Source of the DNA: Agrostemma githago
Lineage: Eukaryota > Streptophyta > Magnoliopsida > Caryophyllales > Caryophyllaceae
DNA length: 64,000 nt
Assembly: GCA_958450325.1 (NCBI GenBank)
Contig: OY288261.1
Span: 16,667,277 to 16,731,276 of the forward strand
Reading direction: 5' to 3'
The notes below the pieces were generated by a model. That model made no database searches. It was not told where the DNA came from and saw only the letters and a list, made by a program, of their open reading frames with translations. This document shows positions 9,670-20,519 of the stretch, one piece after another (position 1 is the first letter of the stretch; the number at the start of each line of letters is the position of its first letter). The position numbers were made by a program, and so were the translations under genes.

Positions 9670-12080
9670 CTCTTGTCTTCTGTTTTTGTCTCGCCTACTG
9701 TTTCTGTCCCTCTGTTTGTCTTCATCCTTCTTCTTTTCTTTTTCTTCTTCAGTCTGTCTTTTGTTGCTATCTATTTTGCCCTGTGTTGTACATTCTGCTG
9801 CTACTTCTGTGTTGCCTCCTTGTTTATGCTGATTCATGGTTGTCGCTGTTGTTCTAGCTGTTATTATCGCTTTCCTGTTGCATCGATTTTCCTGCTGTCT
9901 TCTTACCTTCTGTTTATACTTTAATTTCCGAAGTTTATCGACTTCCTTACTCCTGCTTATCTCGTATCCTTCGTTTCTATTTCCTATGGTCCTGTGCCTA
10001 TATCTTTTGCTATCTCGTTTCGTAGTCAAGCCTTTCTACCTTCCCCGTTATCCTAGTCGTGTTTTCTGTAGCACCTCTAGTCGTTTCCAACATTCCTTAA
10101 TGTCGATTCCTTGTTTTAGTTTCTATTTGTCTCGAATTCCGTTGGAGTATCGAAGTTGTTTTGTAAGACAAGTATCAAGAGTAAGCGGAACTTTGACAAG
10201 TGGCCTGGATGGAAGAGAGCGCTTTGACAATTTATCGCGAAAGGTAACTTTTGAACGTTACTCGATTTTATATCGTAGGTTTGAGTAGTAGTATGTAGTA
10301 AATATTTTAAATTCGGTTTTCTATTTTTAGCTATTTATTATTGCTAATTATATTAATTTTTAAATCGTTACCTTATAAACATTTTTATAACTTTCGATAT
10401 CGTTTTATAAATCGTTAGTAATTTAATTATTTACGATCGTTATACTATTTTGTTGGTTATCGTGATACTAGTAACTAAATAATATCGATTTCATATTTTT
10501 CGTCATATTTCGTTAATTTCTAATTTTTAACTCAAAATCGTATTTTTATATTATTATCGAGATTTGCATACTTGTTCAATAAATTAATTTTCGTTTTACG
10601 ATTTATATTAATAAATGAGAAAATAATCGATTTTGTTTTAAATAGATTATTTTAGACGAGACCATTTTCCCTAATAATTTCTCATTTGTCTACGATTGAT
10701 TATTTTAGTAAAATCAGTATTATTTATTTATAAAATCTATTTGCTAAAACTAATTTGAAAGCTTTATAAAATCTCGTATAATTTATAAAACTCGTTGACT
10801 CAATTAATTTTGATATTGTTTTTTTTCCCTAAAATATCTCTTTTCTAAAATTTATAGTTTTAACTCGATTTCCTAGTTCTTTATAAAATACTGTATATTG
10901 ACTTATTATATTTTATTTATATTTTGAGTAACGGATTTAGAAATATAATAAAGTTACGATAACGACGATAATAGTAAAATGTTAATTCCCTTAGAAATGC
11001 TATTTTTATACATTTCACTTATTTTAATAACTTACGTATTTTCTATAACAATATTTCTATTTTAAGTAAGTTTGCAAAATTAGTAAGTTTCCATTTATAG
11101 AAAGTTTCCCTTTTTATACAAATGTTTATTCCTTTCATCTTCATATTATTTATAATGATTATATCTCTTGAATATCGATAATGACTGTTTTGGAGTTATG
11201 GAATAAAGTCAAGTGTGGGGTTAGAGTAATACTCTGGGGTTTACGGTTTTGCCATCAAATATAAGGCTAGTGTATCAGGAATCGGTACATTAGTTGTTGA
11301 ACCGGGTGACAGGTATCCCGGGAGTTGTGTACATTTTGACCTTAAGCTTAGGCCTCGCAGTAAGTCGCCGTCATAAGTTGAACTGGGTGACAGGTAATCT
11401 CAGGAGGGGTGTGCATTGTCTTAAACTAGGGCCACGCATTAAGTCGCCGTCCTATTATGGTTGAGTAGCCTAGTTAGAGACCGAAGTCTGATTTATTTGA
11501 ACTAAGTTCTCGAAGCTAGTTTTTAGTATTCTCCTGGTGAAAGTCTAACTTTCTACACTGAATATTTCCATAACGCCATTTCGAATACTTTTATTACTAT
11601 CGATACATTTTAATTTGCAGGTTGGCAAATATTTGATGTTTTCTTCTGAAAACTTGTTCTGATCTTATTGTTCCAATATTTTAAGTTTTCTTCGAAAGTT
11701 TATTTTTATTATATCATTTTAATGTTTCCATTTTAACTATTTTGATATATTAATACTATTATATGATATAATATGGCTGGGAGAACGTCCGAGTTACTCC
11801 CCACTGACGTGGCTGTTATGTTTATAACATGACAGGTATTTGCTGCTGGGTTTTTGGGTGTGAGCTAGCGAGTAGCGTGGATCCTACTCTTCTTCATTCA
11901 TGTTTATTTATGGATTTTTGTAACCCTGTTTGGAGAATTTTTATTTTAGCCCTTTTGTAAAAAGTGACCTCTGTATTGACTGACCGTTCTTTTATTAAAG
12001 TATAGAACATCAGTGTGTTTTAATCCCAAATCTACAGTGTTTCCGCCACTGTATTGCGTTAGAATTTCTAAGGGATTACA
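9670..12080 (+). repeat. 3' part of a large LTR (TGTAACACCC..GGGATTACA type), split by the Tat element
   Basis: From about 10236 to 12080 this matches, in opposite orientation, the solo LTR at 51017-54599; weaker similarity runs back to 9670. It ends AGGGATTACA at 12080, next to LINE sequence. It contains a degenerate direct repeat of about 85 bases (each unit has gttgaac.gggtgacaggta and taagtcgccgtc, near 11294 and 11377). AT-rich, no coding potential; the open frames at 9673-10288 are C/T-rich low complexity. An LTR of this size and terminus suggests a Tekay/Del-like chromovirus, but no internal domain is present to prove it. Confidence 0.75.
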
Positions 12081-12248
12081 TCCAACCTCTCCAAACATCT
12101 CCTCTTCTTATCAATATCCCTTAACACCTTCTCTATGCTCACCCCTTTCCACGCCAGTAATTCCTCCCCACACCTCCTCAGCTTCGTCAACGGATCATCC
12201 TCTCCTCGCCCCAAGCTCGATCAATAGCCTCCTCACAACCCTCTTCCC

Positions 12249-12992
12249 CTACCCACATCTGCTCGAACTTAAAAAGCTTCTTCCCACCCACCACCCTTTC
12301 AACTCCTCCAAATAGAGCTTAATCGGGGCATGGTCCGACCATTCACGAGTTAGATGTGAGAGCTTCGCCCCCGGGAATAGTTCGAACCATGCCTCATTGC
12401 CTAGCGCCCGATCCAATTTGCACTGCCTATTCATCGCACCAGACTGTCCATTATCATAAGTAAATTCATACCCATCAAAAGGGACATCTCTAAGCCCACA
12501 ATCATCCACCGCTTCCCGGAAATTATCCATCTGCCACTGTGCCCTCGTTCCCCCCTTCATCTCTGAAGCATAGAGAATTTCAAAGTCCCCCATACAAATC
12601 CACGGACCATCATACTCCTCACTAAGCAACCTGAGAAGCTGCCAAGAGAGGTGCATATCGCTAGCCACCGGCCACCCATAGAGACCCGTAACCCTCCAAT
12701 CCCTCCCCCCTATCTGCACCTCAAAGTCAATGTAATGAACCGACGATGACCTAAAGGTACATTGAATATCACTCCTCCAAATAAATGCAAGACCCCCCGA
12801 TCTTCCCACACTATCCGCTCCTACGCCCTCGTAGTCACAAAGTTGCTTCCTCACTCCCTCAAACTCCATACTGCTAAGCTTCGTCTCGCATAAAAAAGCA
12901 ATAGCAGGGGCCTCCTTCCGAAGAAGGATCTTCAAACCGCTTACTGCAGTGGGGTTGCCCAGCCCCCTGCAGTTCAGGCTCAAAAGACTCAT
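12249..12992 (-). pseudogene. LINE ORF2 N-terminus: AP-type endonuclease domain
   Basis: Starts MSLLSLNCRGLGNP at 12992, the typical start of plant L1 ORF2. Motifs: FLCETKLS (catalytic Glu), then MGDFEIL where the family has GDFNEIL, so the active-site Asn codon is missing, then CKLDRALGN and SDHAPI (catalytic Asp-His). After about 12310 the reading shifts frame: the continuation (FEQMWVGEEGCEEAIDRAW, about 12280-12220) is in another frame and quickly meets stops. The role would be target nicking for target-primed reverse transcription. The RT domain is not in the window. Confidence 0.88.
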
Positions 12993-12999
12993 AATACCC

Positions 13000-13814
13000 G
13001 GCGGGGCTGAGTCCCCTCAACCTCCGCCTCAGATGAACTAACACCCATGATCAATCGAGCTTTCTTATCCTCCTCATAGCCCGTCTCACCCACCTCATCC
13101 CGACCCCTTTACCAAGAGCAACACCAACAGCCTCATCCGCCCCTCCCTTCACTATTGATTCACCCAAAGCCTCCCCCCATCACCACGACCCCCCTCTCTC
13201 TCGTCGAACCCACTTCTGCTTACTCCCCCTTTGCAAACTCTCCCTCGCCCCCCATCCTTACCCATATCAGCCACTATCCCCGCCACCTTATTCCCCTCCC
13301 CACTCACCGCCTCCCTTTTATCCTCCACCACATCCCCTCCACATCATATGATCATTATCAATAACCTTATCATTTATTTCCTGACCCACTTGCCCAATTG
13401 ACGGCCCCACCGTACCAAACGTACCCCAACCCCCGAATTTCCTTCCTCGAGGGCCACCTTCGCTCCCTGTCTACTATTATTCTCCTTCATGCCCATCCTA
13501 TTTATTTGCCCCGACTCCATTTGTCTCACCACAACCTTAGTCAATTTGTCAATAAGATTCTGAATAGCTACTTCCTCCCTCTTCTTAGCTTCCAATAAAC
13601 TCGACCCTTCACCCCACTCACCTCAACCACTGTTTTGCTCATTTTCCAGGTGACGCACGTAAGGTGTCTCCAAACCGAAGTTCCCCATCCTCATACGGGC
13701 CCTCCTCCCAATCCTTCTCCCCATGTCCACGCAATCCACAACCATAACAAAAAATAGGGAGCTTTTTATATTTTACCTGGAAGTCGAGTATCTTTCCACT
13801 TCTCATAGCGATAC
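13000..13814 (-). pseudogene. LINE ORF1, 3' part with zinc knuckle
   Basis: Right after the Athila A insertion the frame reads VRIAMRSGKILDFQV then FCYGCGLRGHGEKDWEEG. This is the plant L1 ORF1 knuckle (zf-CCHC_4 / DUF4283 family), but the last Cys is Trp (DW for DC). The rest to 13000 is proline/serine-rich and frame-broken. The ORF1 product would bind element RNA. It joins to the part at 23663-24304 across the Athila insertion. Confidence 0.8.
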
Positions 13815-13819
13815 GTACT

Positions 13820-15359
13820 TGATGGTGAGGGATTTGCCATGGATCCCCACCGTCAAATAATAACCAACTAACCTAACACGTAGATAGGGTAAGTCGGGTC
13901 GAGTCCACGGGGACGGTAAGAGGTGTCTAGACTAGGTCTACCTAAACACAAGACTAAGTCAACGAGCTAAACTAAACAAAACAATGATAAGAAGGGGAGA
14001 AGACTAAGACTACGACTAAGGTAACGAAGAAATCAAATAAGGAAAGGGTAGGGTTAGATCGGGTTCATAAGTGTAGTAGGATAATTGGGAGATCGAGGGT
14101 GTAGGTTTCACCTAGTTACTAAGGTCGGTCCGGGCTCTCGCTACGTAGACCAATGTCCGCACTCTCGTGTCAAAGACAAAACACGAATACTTATGCAAGT
14201 TGTCACCCAATACACAATGATTCAACCACAAATCAATCACACAATGAGAAGAGGAAGACAAGCAAGAGGAGCATTTGCAACTACTACTATAACAAGCAAT
14301 TCAACAAACACATGGTGCTCTTAATATGTGACTAGTAACAAAGAATCCACCTTTACCCACAATCAAACCCTAATCATCCATAATCAACACTTAATCCCCG
14401 TACTAACCCCACAACAAGTCTACTCACACATTGTCAAACTAATACTAACATAAACAAGAGGAAACAACACAAACATCAAAACATACATAATGAAACTAAC
14501 AAGAACAATAAACAATAATCAAAGATGAAAACTTGAATGAGTAAACAAGATTAAAAGAAGGGAAAAGAAGATTATACCTACTAACAAGATGAAAGGAAGA
14601 ATGAAAACTTGCATTAATGAGAAAAATCAAAAACAATCACCCAAGGTTGTCAATCTTGGATGGATTCTTCAAGAATTCCCTTAATACAAGACTAAACTAA
14701 GATTACCGACTAATTACCGACTAATCTACTGTAATCTAAGCTAATCTATGCTAAAGTAGTCTAGGGTTTAATGGGAAGTGAAGAACATAAGATAAGATTA
14801 CAAGATGAAGGGTATATATAGGGTTACAAGAACAAAGGAGAAGAAAAGAAGCGAAGTCACGCTGCAGCACCTCCGTCCCGGCCGAGACGGACCCATCCCG
14901 GTCGGGAAGGGCTGGTCCCGACCGAGACAAGGTTGGTCTCGGCCGAAATGGCCCAAAACAGGGGCTGGTTGCATCGCGCACTCCTTCCCGGTCGGGAAGG
15001 CCACTATCCCGCCCGGGAAGGGTCTTGTAGGCCTCCAATAAGAGCTCTAAGGTCCCTCCTTGCATCTCATGGGCTTCTCATCGATTATCGGGGCTCGGGA
15101 TCGAGTCTAAGGGGCTCGGGAATAGGTCCCAAGGTCTCGGGATCGAATCCAAGGCACCAAGTGATCGTTCCTTCTCTTCGTTGGCTCCAAAAGTGTATGA
15201 AACGAGTCGGAATCATTCCAATTCTTCATGAATGGTCTCGGGAACCAAAAACGAACTAAAGGAAACATAAGTAACCCAAAAACCGCTCCCAAGGAGCGAT
15301 TCCACAAGGAAAAAAGGACCAAAACACAACAAATTAGGAACTACAAACTAAACTTATCA
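13820..15359 (-). repeat. 3' LTR of Athila A
   Basis: On the minus strand it runs TGATAAGTGTAG (from 15359) to CCATCA (13820). A TATA box (sense CTATATATACCC) is at about 14811-14822. The palindrome array at 14875-15019 lies just upstream of it in the sense direction. Confidence 0.93.
14875..15019. repeat. palindrome array in the LTR promoter region (six copies)
   Basis: Six copies of a 12-base dyad, consensus TCCCGRYCGGGA, for example TCCCGGTCGGGA and TCCCGCCCGGGA, spaced about 10-60 bases apart. It lies immediately upstream of the TATA box in the sense direction, so in U3. The same array is in the partner LTR at 23174-23319 and in Athila B. Confidence 0.85.
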
Positions 15360-15360
15360 A

Positions 15361-15375
15361 CTCCCCCACACTTAA
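15361..15375 (-). promoter_or_regulatory. polypurine tract of Athila A
   Basis: Sense TTAAGTGTGGGGGAG directly before the 3' LTR. An identical 15-mer is present 1.75 kb further in, at 17117-17131. Confidence 0.85.
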
Positions 15376-17116
15376 CCCTTACTCACCATCGAGTAAGCAC
15401 TTACTAACTACTAAACTAGCAGAGTGGGTATTAGCGCACCCTACGCCCTTTCAACTCACGCGAGTACACTTAGAGGATAAGTGCACTCCGCAAGGCAAGT
15501 AAGGTCTTGCGACAACTGTGGATGCAACCGGACATAAAACACATAAACAAACAAGCACACAACAAGCAAACAAAAGGTTGCACCCAAAGAAAAAACAAAT
15601 ACCGCTTCCCTCTAAAAAGCGGTGAAAGAAGCACCGGTTTAGGACTCGAGGCAAGTGACAACGTTTCCAAGCTAGCAATACAAACCAAGGTGAAATAAAC
15701 CCTAATAGTATGACGATAAAGCAACAAAAACGTTGGTAACTTACCTAGGTCCTCCTAACTTTCTAAGAACGTACTACGGGACGATCGGCGGGATGGAAAA
15801 AGGATGAAACACGGTGTTAGTCGACACTGTAGGTAAGTGAGACCCCGCCCCCTTTAGCGATGAGCCAGAGGGTCGTCCCATGCCCAAAACCGCTCAACTA
15901 ATCCAAGTAAAAAGGTGAAAATATTTGCAAAATGAGGGAAGACCGACCATTACCGCTATCATCCTTCCTAGGGACTCGGTCCTTTGGTAGGCTCTTCACG
16001 ATAATAGTCGGTAAAAGGCTTATTTTGAGATGTCGGGATTATTTTTGTGAGACGGGTTTTCTGTTGGCATTTTCTCTTTTCTTTGCATCTTTGCTTTGAG
16101 TGTTGCTATGCCATTTCTTTTTCTTCTTTTCTATTTTCTTTTTGGCTTTTTTTTTGTGCCTTTTCTTTTTCTTCAATCTTTTCTTTCATTTCTTTTCTTT
16201 TCTTTTCTTTGCCCTTTTTGGCTTGATTTGATTGATAGGCATTTCTTGGCAACTAAGAAAGAGAGACTTCAACAATTTGCAAATTATTGTGTGGATATGT
16301 GTAGGAGGTAGGGAAATGGGTGAGTCGGGACGGCGCCTTCCCTTCAAACCCACAAAAAGGTTGGAAACTTGGACTAATCTAACAATTCCGAACATGGTTA
16401 CCTAAGGGACGGGACTCGGCAACCAAGGCCTTTTCACACCGTGGGTGGTCATAATGGTCAAAATGCAAATCCCATAGTAAATCCCTAGTAAGCTAGGTGG
16501 ACTCATGGTAAAGGACCAACGAAATCATTGATTTAGGGTCATTCTACTAGACTAAAGTCCAAGACTCGATTTACAATACTAGGAAGGGAAAGTAAACACT
16601 CGCACACTAGCCTCTAAACCGGGTTTTCGAAACCTTTTATACACACAAAACACAACTAACACAACACAAAACAAAGACATGACGAAAACGAACGAAAAAG
16701 AGACAAAAGCAACAAAAAGAAAAACATAACAAAACAAACACATAACGAGACAAAAACCACCCCAAATCTCCAAATAGGCAACCAAACAACCACAAGCTTT
16801 ACAAGCTCCACCCGAGCACACAACATCACAATCTCCTCCAAACTCCGCAAGAGACAAAGAAGGAAAAAAAAAGGGATAGAAGATGTTACCGGATATCTTG
16901 AAAGCTCTCCAAAGCTATCGGTAATTTAAGCCACCTATAAGGAAAAACGGAGGCAAAACACGCACAACACGACAAATATACGAAACAAAGACATAAAAAG
17001 GAAAACACACAAAAGAAAATCTTTTTGATTTTTTTGTGAAAATTTTTCAAATTATTAAGGTTTTTAAAGATTTTTCGAAAAACTACGAAAATAACACTAA
17101 CTACGATAGAATATCG
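15376..17116. other. Athila A 3' non-coding region
   Basis: No credible gene. In the sense direction it contains an A/G-rich tract (complement of about 16090-16215) and blocks shared with Athila B 61066-62769, including a stretch with the words ggactcggtcct and gcgatgagcc around 15850-15980. Short open frames here are low complexity. Confidence 0.6.
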
Positions 17117-17154
17117 CTCCCCCACACTTAAACCGAGCAATGTCCTCATGCTCG
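17117..17154 (-). promoter_or_regulatory. second polypurine-tract copy with adjoining hairpin
   Basis: The 15-mer TTAAGTGTGGGGGAG (sense; 17131-17117) exactly repeats the true polypurine tract. Just upstream in the sense direction is a hairpin with arms CGAGCA and TGCTCG (17134-17154) and a 9-base loop. The same pair occurs in Athila B (61028-61065). It may prime a second plus strand, like a central polypurine tract; that is inference. Confidence 0.7.
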
Positions 17155-17248
17155 ATCGTAGTGTGCGGAGAGACAAAAGAAAAGAAAAGAAACTACGAAA
17201 ATAAAGCTAAAAATTAAAAACAAAGCGGAGAAAGAGGTAGAAGGTGTC

Positions 17249-17492
17249 CGGCCGGGGTGTAGTCAAGTCACCATGGGCCGAGACGAGAAAAGATATGGAT
17301 GGGGGAAGAAATAAAAAGAAAGAAATAAAAGGAAATGGGAGGGGAGGACTAGGTGTAATCAAGTCACCTAGCCCGGATTCCGCCTAAATCCGACTAATTC
17401 CTACTAAAAGAAAAATAACATAAAGAAAGAGAAAAGACTTGTAAATTTGGATTTTTCAAATGATTCTCGATGTAATCACGTTATCGAGAATC
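17249..17492 (-). ncRNA. three-hairpin module with shared loop (Athila A copy)
   Basis: In sense order: hairpin 1 (17492-17462, arms GATTCTCGAT / ATCGAGAATC), hairpin 2 (17374-17346, arms around CTAGGTG / CACCTAG), hairpin 3 (core 17272-17256, arms GGTG / CACC within a larger GGCC stem). Their loops read ACGTGATTA, ACTTGATTA and ACTTGACTA. Athila B has the same module at 60693-60937. A functional RNA element of the 3' region is proposed; no known Rfam family comes to mind. Confidence 0.65.
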
Positions 17493-17632
17493 GGGAGCGA
17501 TCACCACAAAGGCCCCGAGGGCCAACAAAATACTCATAACAAGGGGAAAGAAAATAGACGAGCATCAAAAGCGGAAAAGAAAAGAAAGTTGCCATACCAA
17601 AGGTTAGCAACTAACGCATCTCCATCGCTTCA

Positions 17633-19228
17633 CTAATCAAAGTCATCACCATGCTCGTCGTCATCCCCTTGCTCACTTGCATTGTTGCCATCATCATCAT
17701 CATCATTTCCATCTTCATCTTCTTCACCGGCTTCCTGATTATCCATCCCCGCGTTTATATCGAAGGCATCCTCGGCCTCGTACTCCTCATCATCCATCAT
17801 GACACCACTACCACTAGGATTACCGTGGTTAGGGAAATACTCGGGTCTATACCATGATGGAAGGTTGCCACGTGGATCGATATACCCCTGTTGAGCCAAA
17901 AGATGATACCCGGTGTATTGAGCATAATAATCATCCCTCCTCTGCTCATATTGCCCAATGTGTAGAGCATTAAACAAAGCGGCCATAGCTGGATCGGCCG
18001 GGGGCGAAGGGTAGGAAAATGGAGTGTAGGGGGTGTACGGAGGAACGTACACGTACGCCAGAGGCGTAGGGTAAAAGGGGAGTGGTCGGGTAGCTTGCTG
18101 TTGTTGTTGTTGGGTTGGTTGCTGTCGAGGCCTCACACTAGCATGTGTATGCGGACTAAGGGAGGAAGAGGCATTGGGGTCACCTCCCGCACCGGGCATT
18201 AGAAGGTTAGGCTCTCGGACCGGGACTAGGGATTGTCGCAAAGGCACAAGGGTCGGAAGCGTAGGGCATGGCAAAGTGAAGTGTGGCCGACCCGAGGTAA
18301 ACCATTGATACCTCTTGTGCTCCCTCTCATAGGCGATCCATTTATGGAACCTAGTCAAACGGTCCTCATCTATGGTCGTATCCCCCGGTACGGGGATCAA
18401 GTCTTCCTCGCTGAAATTCTCATCTACCGCCTTAGCTATGTGTGTTATGAGCCCCCCGAGAACAATCTCACTCACATTCTTCCCCGCCTTACTTATCTTA
18501 AGAAAGTGCTTAGCCAAGGCAAGGGAAAGGTCGGGGGTGAACCTAGGTTGACTCTTAAGATTTAAATAGGCCCCGAGTATGGTTAATTCTTGTTGCGTGA
18601 AAGAGCTCTTTTCGGGTCTCCCAAATATCGTACCCGCAATTAATCGATGCCAAAAACGCAAAACCGGGTGGTGGACATGACGACTAGACAACCGTCGATA
18701 GTCGACAAGGCTAAGACCGGTTATACTTTTCCACACATCGATTTCACTAAAACCGGCGGGTGTATTACAATTAGAAACGGAGGGGAGACCGAAAATAGCA
18801 CCAAATTCGGGGAGGGTATAATTGTAGTCACCATTGTTCACCCGAAAAGCAACCCGGGGTGGATCAACTCTAGTATTTAGAACAAAGCTACTAAAGAACT
18901 CAAGGGTGAGTTGCTTGTAGGTCCGCTCATGCATGTTAAATAATAATTCCAACCCCATACCCACAAACAATTGTCTACATTGTTCAAGGATGCGAAGCTT
19001 CCTAAGTATGATTTTGCAAATAAAACGAGTTGGCTCAAGAGGCTTACCAAGGAGCTTGTAGAATTGCTCCTTTTGCCATTCCGAACCAAAGATAAGGGTA
19101 GGAAAATCCGGATGGCAAGGAATTTCCGGCTCTTCAACCTCGACCTCGGGCTCGATTTCGGCTCTAGAAGATGAAGCACTCTTCCTTTTCTTGCTTGCTA
19201 CCACATTCCCTCTTTTCTTTGGAGCCAT
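17633..19228 (-). CDS. Athila env-position ORF (ATHILA ORF-1-like protein)
   Basis: Open frame of 531 residues from MAPKKRG (ATG at 19228) to the stop at 17633; the frame is open 20 codons further upstream but MAPKKR is the likelier start. The N-terminus is basic (KKRGNVVASKKRK, possible nuclear signal). The central part resembles the plant ATHILA ORF-1 family, with TYKQLTLEFFSSF and LPEFGAIFGLPS as the clearest blocks. Then come a Gln/Pro-rich segment and a very acidic tail (EDEDGNDDDDDGNN). No transmembrane segment is visible, so despite its env-like position nothing here shows an envelope. It is intact although the element has lost pol, and it lies downstream of the internal palindrome array. 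Confidence 0.8.
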   Translation of the reverse strand: MAPKKRGNVVASKKRKSASSSRAEIEPEVEVEEPEIPCHPDFPTLIFGSEWQKEQFYKLLGKPLEPTRFICKIILRKLRILEQCRQLFVGMGLELLFNMHERTYKQLTLEFFSSFVLNTRVDPPRVAFRVNNGDYNYTLPEFGAIFGLPSVSNCNTPAGFSEIDVWKSITGLSLVDYRRLSSRHVHHPVLRFWHRLIAGTIFGRPEKSSFTQQELTILGAYLNLKSQPRFTPDLSLALAKHFLKISKAGKNVSEIVLGGLITHIAKAVDENFSEEDLIPVPGDTTIDEDRLTRFHKWIAYEREHKRYQWFTSGRPHFTLPCPTLPTLVPLRQSLVPVREPNLLMPGAGGDPNASSSLSPHTHASVRPRQQPTQQQQQQATRPLPFYPTPLAYVYVPPYTPYTPFSYPSPPADPAMAALFNALHIGQYEQRRDDYYAQYTGYHLLAQQGYIDPRGNLPSWYRPEYFPNHGNPSGSGVMMDDEEYEAEDAFDINAGMDNQEAGEEDEDGNDDDDDGNNASEQGDDDEHGDDFD

Positions 19229-20519
19229 TAAAGATGAAGAAGCTTCAAAAATGGTGAACACCCAAACTCGGATTTTACCCAAAAACACTAGCTAGAACCC
19301 ACAAAAACACACAATAGAAGCTTAAAAATGGTGTAATAAGCTTCCAAGACCAACTCCAACAAGCTAAATCGAGTTTTGAACCAAAACCCCAAACTCGGAT
19401 TTTGGAAAAAAATGGTGATAAAAACTCGATTTTTTTTCGTTTTTGGTGATTTAAATGGTAGAAAATGGGTCTAGGATAGGTATTAATGTGATAGAAACCA
19501 ATTTTGGGGTGTTTAGGAAGTGATTTGATGAGATTTGGTGGAGTATTTGTAGATTTATGGTGTTTTGGGGGTTTTGGAATTTGGGGTTTATTTTGTGTGT
19601 TATGAAGATGAAGGAGGTTGAAGAAGAGTTAGTATGAGATGGGAATGGGTTGGGTGGGTTGGGTAGATATGTGAGAGGGAAGCATGGGGCGGGGCGGGCT
19701 TGAGCTTGGTTCGGGCTGCAAGGAGGGAAAAAAAACGAAGTGAGCTGTAACAGCCCCGTCTCGGCCGAGAAGGGCTCGTCTCGCCCGGGACGGGTCTTCG
19801 TCTCACCCGGGACGGTGCTCCAGTAGCTGCAAGTTTTTTGCCATAGCTACCCGACCGAGATGGGGTCATCTCGCCCGGGAAGAGCTATCATCCTGCCCGA
19901 GATGATACCATTTCTCGCCCAAGTAAAACCCGTTCTCGCCCGGGATGCCTTTGAAGCTTCCTTTCAATAAGAACTCACCTAGCCTTCCTCCCAATACCCA
20001 AATAACAACTCGGGATCCGAAATCCCGTCCCCAAAAGCTTATTGTAAGCTCAAAAACAACCATCTAGCTCCCGTCTTCCAATAAAAATCCCACCGAGCCG
20101 AGACTTGACGAAAAATAGAAGACCGAGCACGAAATACTTGATATTAATCACGGGAGAAAAAAGTGGAGCTTCTCATGATTTGCGAATATTCATCTAAGCA
20201 CGTAGCTTCATCAAAGCTCCAAAAATCAATAATAGAACCTCTCCCAAGATTGCTTCAAGCGTTCACCTCCAAAACTCATATAATCACCTTCAAACATCAA
20301 TCATCCTACACAACTTCACAATAATCATTAGAATCCCCTCCCTCACATCACTCAACAAAAATTCCAAATTACAAGAGTTCCAAAAAATACAAAACAAATC
20401 CTAAAATTAAGCAATTAAATCACACAATTACAAAAACTCGAGAGAAGAGAGAAGAGGAATATAGAACATGACGGTTCTTTAGGGACTCCGTCAAACCTAG
20501 GATGGTGGACTCTCATTCT
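19229..20519. other. Athila A region between gag remnant and env-position ORF
   Basis: Non-coding. It contains the internal palindrome array (19757-19948) and, on the sense strand between the array and the ORF, a pyrimidine-rich stretch. The part around 20030-20060 matches Athila B near 60041-60110 (shared words such as aagcttttggggacg in sense). It is the candidate promoter and leader for the ORF at 17633-19228. Confidence 0.6.
19757..19948. repeat. internal palindrome array (about eight copies)
   Basis: Eight variants of the LTR dyad, among them TCTCGGCCGAGA at 19759-19770, where both arms carry the matching change relative to TCCCGGCCGGGA and symmetry is kept. It lies about 530-720 bases upstream of the env-position ATG. 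A corresponding array is in Athila B at 60141-60266. Confidence 0.8.

Larger units (their letters stand above)
12081..13819 (-). mobile_element. L1-type LINE, downstream segment (ORF1 3' part and ORF2 endonuclease)
   Basis: Minus-strand non-LTR retrotransposon, interrupted at 13820 by Athila A and resuming at 23658; its reverse transcriptase would lie left of 12081, where the large LTR was inserted. It contains the end of ORF1 with a zinc knuckle and the start of ORF2. Frameshifts and a lost residue show it is dead. Confidence 0.85.

Noticed and set aside
9673..10288. Open frames rich in Leu/Phe/Ser that look like membrane proteins
   Set aside because: They come from a C/T-rich tract of the large LTR, and the related tract in the solo LTR gives different frames.
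11294..11460. Two 85-base direct repeats as a satellite
   Set aside because: Only two diverged units, also present in the solo LTR (about 51650-51840), so an internal LTR duplication and not an array.
17633..19228. Reading the env-position ORF as a true envelope protein
   Set aside because: No signal peptide or membrane segment is visible; the sequence resembles the ATHILA ORF-1 type, with a basic start and acidic end, more like a nuclear or nucleic-acid-associated protein.
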